A stretch of DNA of 64,000 bases from Spirochaetaceae bacterium (GCA_025356015.1 JANXYO010000063.1:16759-80758), one strand, 5' to 3'. Shown: positions 49,542 through 58,699, counted from the stretch's first letter. Notes: generated by a model not told the origin, from the letters alone. Numbers and translations are program-made.

Positions 49542-51686
49542 GTGGCCGAGCGCAAGGGGAAGGCATTTCAGGCACTGATCGTCGGGACCCTCGCGGCGGC
49601 GATCGCCTCGGGCCTGTGGCTGCCGGGCCTCCTCGAGAGCTTCGAGGCGCGGACCTGGGACCTGCGCGAACGGGTCTTCGCGGCGCCTGGGAAGGCGACG
49701 CCAAAAGTCGTCACGGTGATGCTCGACCAGGAGAGCCTGGTCTGGGGCAAGAAGGTGAACGGCTGGCCCTGGCCCTGGCCCCGCGAGGTCTACGCCGCGA
49801 TCGTGGACTTCTGCAAGCGCGCAGGAGCCAAGGCCCTGGTCTTCGACGTCCTCTTGACCGAGCCATCTCCCTACGGGGTATCAGACGACCAGGCCCTCGG
49901 CGCGGCCCTCTCCTCCCAGGGGAGGACTGTCGGCGCCATGCTCCTCGGCTCCCAGATGGCGACGGAAGGATCCTGGCCCCAGGGCCTCCCCCTTCCGGCC
50001 CTCTCGGTGTCTGGACTGGCAGAATGGACGGCGGCGTCGAGGCCCGCAGCCATGGTCTACCCCCTCGCCGAGTTCCCCATAAGCGAGGTCGCCTCCTCCA
50101 TGAAGATCCTCGCGAACACCAACATGCCCGCCGACGAAGTGGACGGGGTCTACCGCCGCGAGCCCCTCTTCTCGGTCTTCGCCGGCCACATCGTCCCCAC
50201 CGAGGCCCTCGCGGCCTACCTCGTCGGAGAGCCTGGCCCGCACTCCGTCGCGATAGCGCGCAACGCGCTCATGATCGATGGCCATGCCGTACCGATAGAC
50301 CGTGACGGGCGGGCCATCTTGAGGTACCGGGGTCCGAGCCTAACCCACCAGGCCTACAGGGCGGCGGCGATCATCCGCTCAGAGCAGCTCATCCTGGGCG
50401 GCGAGAAGCCCGAGGTGGAACCCTCGGCGCTCAAGGACGCATACGTCTTCTTCGGCTTCACGGCCTCGGGGCTCTTTGACCTAAAGCCCACGCCGATGTC
50501 GGGTTCCTATCCGGGTGTCGAGGTCAACGCGACCATGCTCGACAACCTCCTGTCGGGTGACTACCTGCGGCCCGTCCCGGCCTGGGCCTCGGCCCTCCTC
50601 GCCCTGGCGCTATGCGTGGGCGCTGCCTTCGCGGTGACCCTCTCGTCCCGCGCCATCGGGAATGCCGCGGCCTACCTCATCATCATCCCCCTCGCCCCCG
50701 CCCTGGGATTCGGCGCCTACGCCGCCGGCTGGGCCCTGCCCGTGGTCTTCCCCGAGCTCGCCGCCCTCCTCTCCCTCGTGGGCTCGAGCCTCCTCAACTA
50801 CGCCACGGAAGGCAAGCAGAAGCGCTACCTGAAAGGTGCCTTCAAGCAGTACCTGAGCCCGGCCTTCATCGAGGAGATCATCGCCCACCCCGAGCGGCTC
50901 AAGCTCGGCGGGGAGAGGCGGGAGCTGACGATCTTCTTCTCCGACGTCCAGGGCTTCACCTCGATCTCCGAGGTCTTGAGCCCCGAGGACCTCACCTCGC
51001 TGCTCAACGACTACCTCTCCGCGATGACCGACATCATCCTCGAGGAGGGCGGAACCATAGACAAGTACGAGGGCGACGCCATCATCGCCTTCTGGAACGC
51101 CCCCTTGAGCCTTGAGGACCACGCGGTGCGCGGCCTACGGGCCACCTTGCGCTGCCAGGCCGCTCTCGCCGCCCTGAGGCCCGCCTTCAAGGCCAGGGTC
51201 GGCAAGGACCTCTACATGAGGGTAGGCATGAACTCGGGTCCCGCCGTCGTGGGCAACATGGGCTCGAGTAACCGCTTCGACTACACCATGCTGGGCGACG
51301 CTGTCAACCTCGCCGCGAGGCTCGAGGGCGTGAACAAGCAGTTCGGGACCTACACCATGGTCTCGGAGGCGACACTGCGCCTCACCGGCGATTCCTATCC
51401 CGCGCGCGAGCTCTCGCGCATCGGGGTCGTGGGCCGCAAGGAGCCGGTCCGGGTCTTCGAGCCCATGTACCCCGAGGAGTACCGGGAGAGGAAGCCAGTG
51501 CTCGATGTCTTTGGAAGCGCCTTGAAGCTCTACTACGAGGGCTCACTTGGCGAGGCCCTGAAGGTCTTCGAGACCATAGCGGCCGTGGATCCGCCCGCAG
51601 AGCACTACGCGGAGCGCTGCCGTGACCTCATGGCAAGCCCGCCGCCGGGACCGTGGAGCGGGGTGTGGGTGATGACCAGCAAGTGA
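49542..51686 (+). CDS. CHASE2-domain class III adenylate/guanylate cyclase
   Basis: A 714-aa membrane protein with GTG start. Order: an N-terminal membrane segment (about 10-28), a large extracytoplasmic CHASE2 sensor domain (about 35-330), three membrane segments (about 340-420), and a cyclase domain (about 455-640). Metal Asp residues are in FFSDVQGFTS (about 468) and KYEGDAIIAFW (about 511); the substrate and transition-state region is YTMLGDAVNLAARLE. A Lys in IDKYEGD favours ATP, so cAMP is the likely product. Being in one operon with envelope proteins suggests it senses envelope state. Confidence 0.88.
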   Translation: MAERKGKAFQALIVGTLAAAIASGLWLPGLLESFEARTWDLRERVFAAPGKATPKVVTVMLDQESLVWGKKVNGWPWPWPREVYAAIVDFCKRAGAKALVFDVLLTEPSPYGVSDDQALGAALSSQGRTVGAMLLGSQMATEGSWPQGLPLPALSVSGLAEWTAASRPAAMVYPLAEFPISEVASSMKILANTNMPADEVDGVYRREPLFSVFAGHIVPTEALAAYLVGEPGPHSVAIARNALMIDGHAVPIDRDGRAILRYRGPSLTHQAYRAAAIIRSEQLILGGEKPEVEPSALKDAYVFFGFTASGLFDLKPTPMSGSYPGVEVNATMLDNLLSGDYLRPVPAWASALLALALCVGAAFAVTLSSRAIGNAAAYLIIIPLAPALGFGAYAAGWALPVVFPELAALLSLVGSSLLNYATEGKQKRYLKGAFKQYLSPAFIEEIIAHPERLKLGGERRELTIFFSDVQGFTSISEVLSPEDLTSLLNDYLSAMTDIILEEGGTIDKYEGDAIIAFWNAPLSLEDHAVRGLRATLRCQAALAALRPAFKARVGKDLYMRVGMNSGPAVVGNMGSSNRFDYTMLGDAVNLAARLEGVNKQFGTYTMVSEATLRLTGDSYPARELSRIGVVGRKEPVRVFEPMYPEEYRERKPVLDVFGSALKLYYEGSLGEALKVFETIAAVDPPAEHYAERCRDLMASPPPGPWSGVWVMTSK

Positions 51687-51704
51687 GGCCAGCGACTCTG
51701 AAGA

Positions 51705-51793
51705 GGAACCACGAAAGTACACGAAGCAAGGATATCCAGCGGAACTTAACCGCACAGATGTGCTCGTGTGTGTTTGTGTTGTTAGTGGTTTCC
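51705..51793. repeat. inverted-repeat element (CCACGAA type)
   Basis: The left end GGAACCACGAAAGTACACGAA pairs imperfectly with the right end (CGTGTGTGTTTGTG and GTGGTTTCC, ending at 51793). It sits between the convergent cyclase and pgl genes and may act as a bidirectional terminator. From general familiarity, AACCACGAACACACACGAA-type palindromes are widespread in intergenic DNA of unrelated bacteria. Confidence 0.55.
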
Positions 51794-51811
51794 CTTTTGC
51801 CCCAGACGGCC

Positions 51812-52537
51812 TTACTTCTCGCAATAGAGGATCGCCGTGTCCGCCACCCCTATGCGCGCCGCGGGGAGGTCGTCCTCGGCCTCGAGGCGGCGGACGATGT
51901 CGAGCTTGTCCTTGCCACGCGCGAGAAACCGCACCCGGCGGGCTCCTGCGAGGGCTGGATACGTGAGGCTCATGCGAAGCCGCGGAGCCGAGGGCGCGTG
52001 GGAGATCCCGGCGAAGAGCCTCTCCTCCCCAAGGATCGCGTCGCCGGGGAAAAGGCTCGCGGTGTGGCCGTCAGCTCCCAGGCCCAGGAGGGCGAGGTCG
52101 AAGATGGGCCTCGGCCTGGACCCCGAGGCCGCCATGAGCTCGGCGGCGTAGAGGGCGCAGGCTGCCCTCGCCTCCACCTCTCCCCCGTCTTCCTGGAGCT
52201 CCGGCCAGAGCCTCAGGTGGGGGAGGGGATCCCAGACGCAAGCCTCGAAGGAGCTTCGCAGGAGGTGGCCGTTCCAGGCTTCGTCGCTCGGGCGGACAGC
52301 GCGCTCGTCGCCAAGCCAGAGCTCGACGGCCACATCGCGGAGGGCCAGGGAGGCCATGGCCCGGTAGGCTGGGGCCGGGGTCCTACCACCGGCGAGACAG
52401 AGGTGGAGGGGCCTTGACCGGCCTCCCGCCGCCCGTTCCGCGAGGGCGGCCTCGAACTCGGCGAGGATGGCGGCTATCCACGCTGCCTCGTTGGCCAGGA
52501 CGACCAGTTTCAACCGCGTCCTCCCTGTCTGAACCAT
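51812..52537 (-). CDS. pgl: 6-phosphogluconolactonase
   Basis: A 241-aa enzyme of the NagB/DevB fold that hydrolyses 6-phosphogluconolactone in the oxidative pentose phosphate pathway. Signatures: CLAGGRTPAPAYRAM near 47-61, the region WLGDERAVRPSD, and LLGLGADGHTASLFPG near 150-165. Length is standard. It overlaps the 3' end of zwf by 28 bp, so the two pathway enzymes are translated together. Confidence 0.9.
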   Translation of the reverse strand: MVQTGRTRLKLVVLANEAAWIAAILAEFEAALAERAAGGRSRPLHLCLAGGRTPAPAYRAMASLALRDVAVELWLGDERAVRPSDEAWNGHLLRSSFEACVWDPLPHLRLWPELQEDGGEVEARAACALYAAELMAASGSRPRPIFDLALLGLGADGHTASLFPGDAILGEERLFAGISHAPSAPRLRMSLTYPALAGARRVRFLARGKDKLDIVRRLEAEDDLPAARIGVADTAILYCEK

Positions 52538-54042
52538 ACCCGGGGAATGGGGGGGCCCGAGCCTCCCGCCTCATAGCTCAGCAAGGGAGCCTGGCCGTCT
52601 GCCGAAAACCAGGCCGCTTCAAGGGAGTCGACGAGGCGCCAGGCCTCGTCGGTCTCGTCTGAGCGCAGGAAGAGGGTCGAGTCCCCAGAGAGGGCGTCGG
52701 CGATGAGGCGCTCGTAGGCCTCGGGGAAGTAATCGCCAGTGTCCTCGCGGTAGGCGAAGTGGAGGTCGTTGGCGGTGAGCCGGGCCGCGCCGGGCACCTT
52801 GGCGTTGAAGCCGAGGAACATGCCCTCGTCGGGCTGGATCCTGATCGTCAGGACATTGGGGGCCAGGCGGTCCCCGCAGAAGCCAGCGAAGAGGGTCGCC
52901 GGCGGGCGCTTGAAGGTGATCCTGATGACGCTCTCTTGGCGGTCCAGGGCCTTGCCCGTGCGCAGGATGAAGGGCACGCCCGCGAAGCGCCAGTTCTCGA
53001 TCTCGATGTTGAGGGCGACGAAGGTCTCGGTCTTGGAGTCGGGCGCCACCTTGGGCTCGCCGCGGTAGTCGGGGATGCTCTTGCCGTCGATCCCCTTGCC
53101 CGCGGCGTACTGGCCCCGCAGGGACCTCGCGAGGAGCTCGCGGACCCCGTAGTCGGGGATGGCCTTGAGGACCTTTACCTTCTCCTCCCTGATCGACTCT
53201 GGCGCCAGGGTCGCGGGTGGTTCCATCGCCGTGAGGCAGAGGAGCTGCACAAGGTGATTCTGGATCATGTCGCGGGCCGCCCCGGCGTGGTCGTAATAGC
53301 CCCCGCGAGTCCCGATGCCCCCCGACTCGACGACGTCGATCTCCACCGACTCGATGTGGTTGCGGCTCCACAGGGGCTCGAAGATCGAGTTCGCGAAGCG
53401 CAGGTACAGGAGGTTCTGCACCGTCTCCTTGCCGAGGTAGTGGTCGATCCTGAAGATGTCCCGCTCGGCGAAGCATTCCTGGAGTGTCTTGGTGAGGGCG
53501 CGGGCGCTCTCCCTGTCCCTGCCAAAGGGCTTCTCGACGACGAGGCGGCGGAAACGCGTTTCGCCAAGGTCGTGGCCGGCCGTCCCGAGGCCCGCCGAGT
53601 CGAGGTAGCGGGCGACGACCCCGAACTGCTCGGGGGAGATGGCGAGGTAGAACAGGGCGTTGGGTGGCATGTCGGGGCCGGCAAGCCTCAAGGCGAGGCG
53701 GGCGTAGGCCATGGGATCCTCGAGGTCACCCTCGAGATAGCTCATGCGCGCGGCGAGGGCGTCCCAGGCCTCGCTCACCATTGGCTGGATGTGGGAGAAC
53801 TTCGAGCAGGATTCGCGGAGGCCATCGCGGAACTCCGCGTCCGAGAGGGGACGGCGGGCGAAGCCGATCACCTTGGTCTCGGGTGGCAGGATGCCGTTGC
53901 GCTCGAGGTTGTAGAGGGCGGGCACGATCTTGCGGTGGGTGAGGTCTCCCGTCGCGCCAAAGATTACTATGGCCGCCGGAGCCGGACTTAAGGCCGCCTC
54001 GCTGAGGTCGCACGACGCGGATTCGTCCCGAATGCTCGGCAT
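52510..54042 (-). CDS. zwf: glucose-6-phosphate 1-dehydrogenase
   Basis: A 510-aa enzyme oxidising glucose-6-phosphate to the lactone, producing NADPH. The cofactor motif IFGATGDLTHRKIVPALYNL is at residues 27-46, the substrate and active-site motif RIDHYLGKE near 195, and the usual EKPFGRD segment near 165. Length matches the family. A TATA-like -10 is not obvious; the upstream 60 bp lie between this start and the methyltransferase end. First gene of the zwf-pgl operon. Confidence 0.93.
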   Translation of the reverse strand: MPSIRDESASCDLSEAALSPAPAAIVIFGATGDLTHRKIVPALYNLERNGILPPETKVIGFARRPLSDAEFRDGLRESCSKFSHIQPMVSEAWDALAARMSYLEGDLEDPMAYARLALRLAGPDMPPNALFYLAISPEQFGVVARYLDSAGLGTAGHDLGETRFRRLVVEKPFGRDRESARALTKTLQECFAERDIFRIDHYLGKETVQNLLYLRFANSIFEPLWSRNHIESVEIDVVESGGIGTRGGYYDHAGAARDMIQNHLVQLLCLTAMEPPATLAPESIREEKVKVLKAIPDYGVRELLARSLRGQYAAGKGIDGKSIPDYRGEPKVAPDSKTETFVALNIEIENWRFAGVPFILRTGKALDRQESVIRITFKRPPATLFAGFCGDRLAPNVLTIRIQPDEGMFLGFNAKVPGAARLTANDLHFAYREDTGDYFPEAYERLIADALSGDSTLFLRSDETDEAWRLVDSLEAAWFSADGQAPLLSYEAGGSGPPIPRVWFRQGGRG

Positions 54043-54105
54043 AGGCTACCGTCCTTCTCCCCGTGGAGCTAGCGCTTTCTTCAGCCTTGAATATACTACC
54101 GCCCC

Positions 54106-55389
54106 CTAGCCTCGAGGATGCTTCCGCACATCGCGGCCGCCGGACGGCCTGGGAGGCCGGGCACCCTCGCGGCGTCCGGAGAAGCCGGGGCTTTCGGGGC
54201 GCTTGTCCGTCGACCGGTCGGCCCGGTCGGCCCGGTCGGCGGGATACCAGTGGAACCACTGCTCCTCGGCCCCGTTCATGATCTTGTGCATGGAAACCGA
54301 GCGCTCTCCGAAGAACTCCCCGAAGTCCCTGCGGTTCGTGACAAAACCCAGGCCCCAGCCCGTGAATGCGGCCGCGGTTGAGCCGAGGCTGCGGTAGAGG
54401 GCTTCAGCCTCCTGGACGGTCCCGAGGCGCTCCCCGTAGGGAGGGTTGCAGATCAGGATACCGGCGTCGTAGCCGGGCATCGCGTCCTCGGCCTGGCCAG
54501 CCTTGAGCTCGATGCGGTCGGAAAGCCCCGCAAGCCGTATGTTGGCCCGGGCAGAGTCGAGGGCCTGGGGATTCGAGTCGCTCCCCTCTATGCGGAAGTC
54601 GACGTCTGTCCTGATGCGGCCTCGGGCCGCCTCGACCTCGGCCTTGAGATCCTCGGCCGAGACCGAGGGCATGTCCTCGAGGGCGAAGGAGCGGTCCAGG
54701 CCCGGGGCCCTGTCCTGGGCGAAGAGCCCCGCCTCGATGAGGATGGTGCCCGAGCCGCAGAAGGGGTCCAGAAGGGGGAGCCTGCGGTTCCAGCCGGCGA
54801 GGAGGAGGACTCCGGCTGCCACGGTCTCCTTCAAGGGTGCATCTCCCGAGGCCTGCCTGTAGCCCCGGCGGTGGAGGGCGTCGCCCGAGGTGTCGAGGCC
54901 GAGGAGGACCTCGTCGTCCTCGATATAAACCCGAAGGCTCCTCTCCTTCCCGGTTTCAGGCATGCGGGTGAGGCCAAAGACCTTCCCCAGCCTGTCATAG
55001 ACCGCCTTGTGGACGATCGCCTGCACCGAGGTCTGGGCGGCGAGGGCAGAGCGATGCAGCCTGACCCTCTCTATAACAAGCTTGTCCTCTTTCTTGAAGT
55101 AGAGCTCCCAGGGGACGTCCTTGGCTCCCTCGAAGAGGGCATCGAAGTCGGTCGCCTTGTAGGATGCCGCCTCGATGAGGACGCGCTCGGCCGTCCTGAG
55201 ACATAAGTTGGCTCTGGTGAGAACCCTTCCGGCCGAGATTCCCTCGGCCTGCCCCGCTGGCTTCAAGGCGAAACGCACCCTACCCGCCTCGCGTCCGGCA
55301 ACCTCGAGGCCAATCCGGCTGAGCTCAGCCGCGCATACTTTCTCAAGCCCGAGCGCACAGAGGGCGAGGGCGTATCTTGGTTCTTTCAC
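54106..55389 (-). CDS. THUMP-containing RNA guanine N2-methyltransferase (RlmL-N type)
   Basis: A 427-aa SAM-dependent RNA methyltransferase. The N-terminal part (about 40-160) fits a THUMP RNA-binding domain; the catalytic part has DPFCGSGTILIEAGLFA near 210 (motif I) and ICNPPYGERLG near 312 (catalytic NPPY). This is the YcbY/RlmL N-terminal half or YpsC type, methylating 23S rRNA guanine. The last 45 residues are an Arg/Asp-rich low-complexity tail (ADRADRADR), encoded by a short GC-rich tandem repeat. Confidence 0.82.
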   Translation of the reverse strand: MKEPRYALALCALGLEKVCAAELSRIGLEVAGREAGRVRFALKPAGQAEGISAGRVLTRANLCLRTAERVLIEAASYKATDFDALFEGAKDVPWELYFKKEDKLVIERVRLHRSALAAQTSVQAIVHKAVYDRLGKVFGLTRMPETGKERSLRVYIEDDEVLLGLDTSGDALHRRGYRQASGDAPLKETVAAGVLLLAGWNRRLPLLDPFCGSGTILIEAGLFAQDRAPGLDRSFALEDMPSVSAEDLKAEVEAARGRIRTDVDFRIEGSDSNPQALDSARANIRLAGLSDRIELKAGQAEDAMPGYDAGILICNPPYGERLGTVQEAEALYRSLGSTAAAFTGWGLGFVTNRRDFGEFFGERSVSMHKIMNGAEEQWFHWYPADRADRADRSTDKRPESPGFSGRREGARPPRPSGGRDVRKHPRG

Positions 55390-55487
55390 GTCCTTGAGTA
55401 TGGCCCGGAATGCCCTCCAGCTACAAGCGAAGGGCTCCCGCTTGACATCCCCCTTCCCTCTCAGCTAGGATGCCCCCGCCTCGTGTC

Positions 55488-55560
<73 letters not shown>

Positions 55561-55567
55561 CGACGCA

Positions 55568-55605
55568 AAACGGTCACCCTCAAACGGGTGGCCGTTTCTG
55601 TTTTC
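55568..55605 (+). terminator. Rho-independent terminator of tRNA-Ala
   Basis: A 12-bp stem, AAACGGTCACCC/GGGTGGCCGTTT (one T-G wobble), with loop TCAAAC, spans 55568-55597, followed by CTGTTTTCTG. Confidence 0.85.
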
Positions 55606-55613
55606 TGAGGAAG

Positions 55614-55757
55614 TGAGGTGAGGGGAATTGAAGGGTCCGAGCGCCGAGCGGTAGCGAGGGAAGGCGCCCATGGATGGGCGCCGCCAGCGAGGACCCCGGC
55701 CCGAAGCGAGCGAACAGGACGTTCGCGAGCGGAGGGCAATTCCCCTCACCTTCACAA
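55614..55757 (+). repeat. palindromic element bounded by copies of the tRNA-Ala 3' end
   Basis: Left boundary: an exact 18-bp inverted copy of the tRNA 3' end, GAGGTGAGGGGAATTGAA, starting near 55616. Right boundary: a near-direct copy, CAATTCCCCTCACCTTCA (from 55737). Between them are a stem GGGTCC/GGACCC enclosing the palindrome GGCGCCCATGGATGGGCGCC, and a hairpin GCGAAC-AGGAC-GTTCGC. The cores CCATGGATGG and ACAGGACGT match the element at 47330-47413. The whole can fold into a cruciform. I see no protein gene inside. Confidence 0.85.
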
Positions 55758-55763
55758 ATGTTG

Positions 55764-55917
55764 CCCTGAACGGCATGTCCATTCGTCCAGCGGCCGCGTG
55801 CCTCGCCGAAGGCGAGCACGAACATCAAATCCCTAGTCGCGCCACCACTCGGACCGCTCCCCCTGAACCGTATTCTCCATGCGCCAAACACCTGCGTGCC
55901 TCGCCGAAGGCGAGCAC
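55764..55917 (+). repeat. two direct copies of a ~55-bp repeat with a 24-bp hairpin
   Basis: The 24 bp GCGTGCCTCGCCGAAGGCGA plus GCAC occurs identically at 55796-55819 and 55894-55917. Each copy can form a hairpin (CTCGCC-GAA-GGCGAG). The 35 bp upstream of each are also similar (both begin CCCTGAAC), so the unit is about 55 bp with a 98-bp offset. The DNA between here and the gene at 56029 shows nothing else. Confidence 0.7.
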
Positions 55918-56028
55918 AATCGCCCTTGATGGCCCCGGGACAGCGAAGTACAATTGTCCCAAGTACCGGCCCCCAGGTCCCACCCCATCGGACCCACGGC
56001 CGAAACCCTTGAGCTCCGGAGCGTAGCG

Positions 56029-57720
56029 ATGCCCGAAGATATCGATCCCGAGATTGCTGCCCTTATTGGCGGATCCGCCCAGACATATGTATCCAACGAT
56101 CCCACTGCCGCGCCCCCTCCCGGCAGGGGCACGGGCACTCCTCCCCCCGATTTCTCCACCCTTTTCGGGGACCTCGGCGTCGATGCTGAGCCGCGGCAGC
56201 ACGGGGAGTTCGATGTCGATCTGAGCAGGAAGGCCATGGCCCCCGTGGCCAAGATCGAGGCCGACAAGCCAGGAACCTGGCTTTCGGACCCCTCGTACTA
56301 CAAGACCGCCCTCAACGGCGAGGGGGACGAGGCCCAGAAGCTCCACGAGCTCCTCGGAAAGTACCTGAAGGCGGCGGATCCAAAGGACAAGGGGGTCTAC
56401 CGCAACCAGCTGATACCGGCCTACTGGTACCTGGTGGCCAAGGCCGCCCTTCGCTCGGTCTCGCCCTCGGCCCCCATGCCCAAGCGCCTCCTGGTGAGGT
56501 ACGCGGCCCTGCTGCCCACCCTCCTCAGCCCCGAGATCATCGATCTCATGCACAGGGTCATCATAGAGAAGGACATAGACGAGCCTGTGTACTACGTCGA
56601 CGAGTGGATGCACGCCGTCGCCACCCGGGCCGTGGCCGCGAGCGCCACCGACGAGATCAAGCCCCGGCGCTCCGGGGCGATGGACGACACCAGCCGCTAC
56701 AGCGCCATCCTCGCGCGGGTCCAGGGCAAGAGGGACGCCGCCGAGGGCATCCTCAAGTCCAAGGCCGAGGAGAGAAGGTCCCTCGAGGCCCTGCTCAAGG
56801 AGCGGATCGAACTCATCACCAGCCATGAGAGCCAGCCCGGCCTCCTCCACGTCACGGCCCCCTACACCGAGACCCAGAAGAAGACCATGAGCGAACTCTA
56901 CGATGTCATCCGCAAGATGATCGCCGTGGACAAGGAGCTCCAGGGGAGCATGAACGAGTTCGAGAAGGCGGGAGCCGAGGTCAAGAGCGTCAGCGAGAAG
57001 ATCGGCTCTGGCAGCAAGGCCGAGATGAAGACCGACTACCAGGAGCTCGCCCAGGAGTTCGAGACGATCAGGCAGATGACCAAGCTCTGCATCGGCAGGC
57101 AGGGCAACCAGTTCCCCATCCTCTCCCGCGAGTACTTCCACGGGACGATAAAGGATATCGGCACCCGCGAAAACGTGGTCAAGATGCTCGCCTGGATCGA
57201 GAGCATCGACTGCGAGGCCTTCTGCAGGCCCTACAAGACCACGCTCAACAGGATCATCCCCTTCGTCCTCCTACTCCCCTGCTACGGCGACCAGGGCATC
57301 TGCTGGGAGCCCTTCGACCGCTACAACCGCGCCACCAGCCGGGGGCGCATAGCCCTGCCCATGTACCCCAAGAACCTCCAGGTGGCCATCGTCAACGGGG
57401 TGGCCGACCTGCGCTGGCAGGTCGCCAAGGAGAAGGCCTCGTACTACTGGATGGAGGAGGGCCTCACCGGGAACTACTACCAGTGGTTCACCTCGAAGAA
57501 GCTCAAGGGCGACGTGAAGGAGTACTTCATCCAGGACTACAGCATCTGGCTCGCGAAGGAGAGCGAGGGCATCCAGAAGCTCGACAAGGAGATCAGGGCG
57601 ATCTTCTGGAGGTACATCCCCTTCTCCAAGGAGATCAAGGAAAAGCTCCGCAACCGGAGCTATGTATACCAGGAGCTCTACCAGAAGGACGTCAACCGCT
57701 CCCTCTCAGACGGCTATTGA
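56029..57720 (+). CDS. large protein of unknown function, probably spirochaete-specific
   Basis: A 563-aa cytosolic protein I cannot assign with certainty; its style (MPEDIDPEIAALIG, a Pro-rich linker at 25-45, then an all-helical body with many charged residues) recalls a conserved spirochaete family of unknown function. No signal peptide or membrane segment. A coiled-coil-like section lies at about 240-360. A Tyr/Trp-rich C-terminal part (WMEEGLTGNYYQWFTSKKLK) looks structured. The ATG at 56029 has CCGGAG about 8 bp upstream; the frame runs open from 55954, but that part contains repeat DNA. Confidence 0.65.
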   Translation: MPEDIDPEIAALIGGSAQTYVSNDPTAAPPPGRGTGTPPPDFSTLFGDLGVDAEPRQHGEFDVDLSRKAMAPVAKIEADKPGTWLSDPSYYKTALNGEGDEAQKLHELLGKYLKAADPKDKGVYRNQLIPAYWYLVAKAALRSVSPSAPMPKRLLVRYAALLPTLLSPEIIDLMHRVIIEKDIDEPVYYVDEWMHAVATRAVAASATDEIKPRRSGAMDDTSRYSAILARVQGKRDAAEGILKSKAEERRSLEALLKERIELITSHESQPGLLHVTAPYTETQKKTMSELYDVIRKMIAVDKELQGSMNEFEKAGAEVKSVSEKIGSGSKAEMKTDYQELAQEFETIRQMTKLCIGRQGNQFPILSREYFHGTIKDIGTRENVVKMLAWIESIDCEAFCRPYKTTLNRIIPFVLLLPCYGDQGICWEPFDRYNRATSRGRIALPMYPKNLQVAIVNGVADLRWQVAKEKASYYWMEEGLTGNYYQWFTSKKLKGDVKEYFIQDYSIWLAKESEGIQKLDKEIRAIFWRYIPFSKEIKEKLRNRSYVYQELYQKDVNRSLSDGY

Positions 57721-57732
57721 AAGAGTCCGAAG

Positions 57733-57762
57733 TTGACACCAAGCAGGGGCGGCGTCTATACT
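57733..57762 (+). promoter_or_regulatory. strong promoter of the acyltransferase gene
   Basis: Consensus TTGACA (57733-57738) and TATACT (57757-57762), 18 bp apart, 21 bp before the GTG start. Confidence 0.75.
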
Positions 57763-57783
57763 CCTCGTGACCAGGAGGGCGAC

Positions 57784-58689
57784 GTGGAACCCATCAGCCG
57801 CAAGTACCGTGACAACATCCTGCGTATGATGGCCACCGCGCAGGGCTCGCACTCTGTTGTCACCGACAGAAACGTCCACCAGCCGGGAAACCCGGACCTG
57901 CTGCCCTTCGTAGACAAGATGGTTTCCGAGAACCTGCTCCCGGGATCGGGCATAAACGGCAGCGAGCACCTTGGCGAGCTGCTCGCTGCCGCGCAACGCG
58001 GCGAGCCCTGCCTCCTGCTCCTCGAGCACTACTCGAACTTCGACCTGCCAGTGTTCCACTACCTCCTCCGGCAGGCCTCGGAGGAGGGGCGCAGGTTTGC
58101 GGAGGCCCTCATTGCCGTCGCCGGCATCAAGCTCAACGAGACCAATCCCGCCGTCCTGGCCTTCAGCGAGGCCTTCTCGCGGCTCGTGATCTATCCCTCG
58201 AGGTCGATCGAGATCATCAAGCGCAACTACAAGGACCCCAAGGAGCTTGTCGCCGAGATGATGCGCAGCAGCACCGTGAACCGGGCCGCGATGAGGGCCC
58301 TCGCGGAGCTGAAGACCTCGGGAAAGATCATCCTCGTCTTCCCCTCGGGCACCCGCTTCAGGCCCTGGGACCCGACCACCAAGCACGGCGTCCGCGAGAT
58401 CGATTCCTACGTCAAGTCCTTCTCCAAGATGTGCCTCGTGGCCGTGAACGGCAACATCCTCAGGCTAAACCCCGGGGGCTCCGAGATGCAGGAGGACCTG
58501 GTCTGCCAGGACAGGGTCCAGTACACCGTAAGCCCCGTCATCGACTGCGCCGAGTTCCGCGCGCGGGTGAAGCACGTCCACCACTTCCGCGAGGACAAGA
58601 AGCAGGCCGTCGTCGACGAGATCATGGCCCTGCTCGAGCGCAGCCACGAGTCGGTCGAAAAGGACCGTCTGTCGCCGACGGGGGCCTAG
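57784..58689 (+). CDS. PlsC/GPAT-like glycerolipid acyltransferase
   Basis: A 301-aa protein with the acyltransferase motifs HYSNFD (HX4D, near residue 80) and FPSGTRFRPW (motif III, near 180). A long interval between them and GIKLNETNPAV suggest the glycerol-3-phosphate acyltransferase branch (PlsB-like) rather than the lysophosphatidate branch. No membrane helix is obvious, so it may be peripheral. The start is GTG at 57784, with AGGAGG 6 bp upstream, which also fits the promoter at 57733. Confidence 0.78.
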   Translation: MEPISRKYRDNILRMMATAQGSHSVVTDRNVHQPGNPDLLPFVDKMVSENLLPGSGINGSEHLGELLAAAQRGEPCLLLLEHYSNFDLPVFHYLLRQASEEGRRFAEALIAVAGIKLNETNPAVLAFSEAFSRLVIYPSRSIEIIKRNYKDPKELVAEMMRSSTVNRAAMRALAELKTSGKIILVFPSGTRFRPWDPTTKHGVREIDSYVKSFSKMCLVAVNGNILRLNPGGSEMQEDLVCQDRVQYTVSPVIDCAEFRARVKHVHHFREDKKQAVVDEIMALLERSHESVEKDRLSPTGA

Positions 58690-58699
58690 CCAGGTTGCT

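Noticed and set aside
54190..54245. Short tandem repeat GGTCGGCCC as a mobile or regulatory repeat
   Set aside because: It lies in frame within the methyltransferase tail (ADRADRADR) and is best seen as coding low complexity.
55764..55917. Possible CRISPR array (repeated hairpin downstream of tRNA-Ala)
   Set aside because: Only two copies, the similarity runs outside the 24-bp unit, and there are no cas genes in the window.
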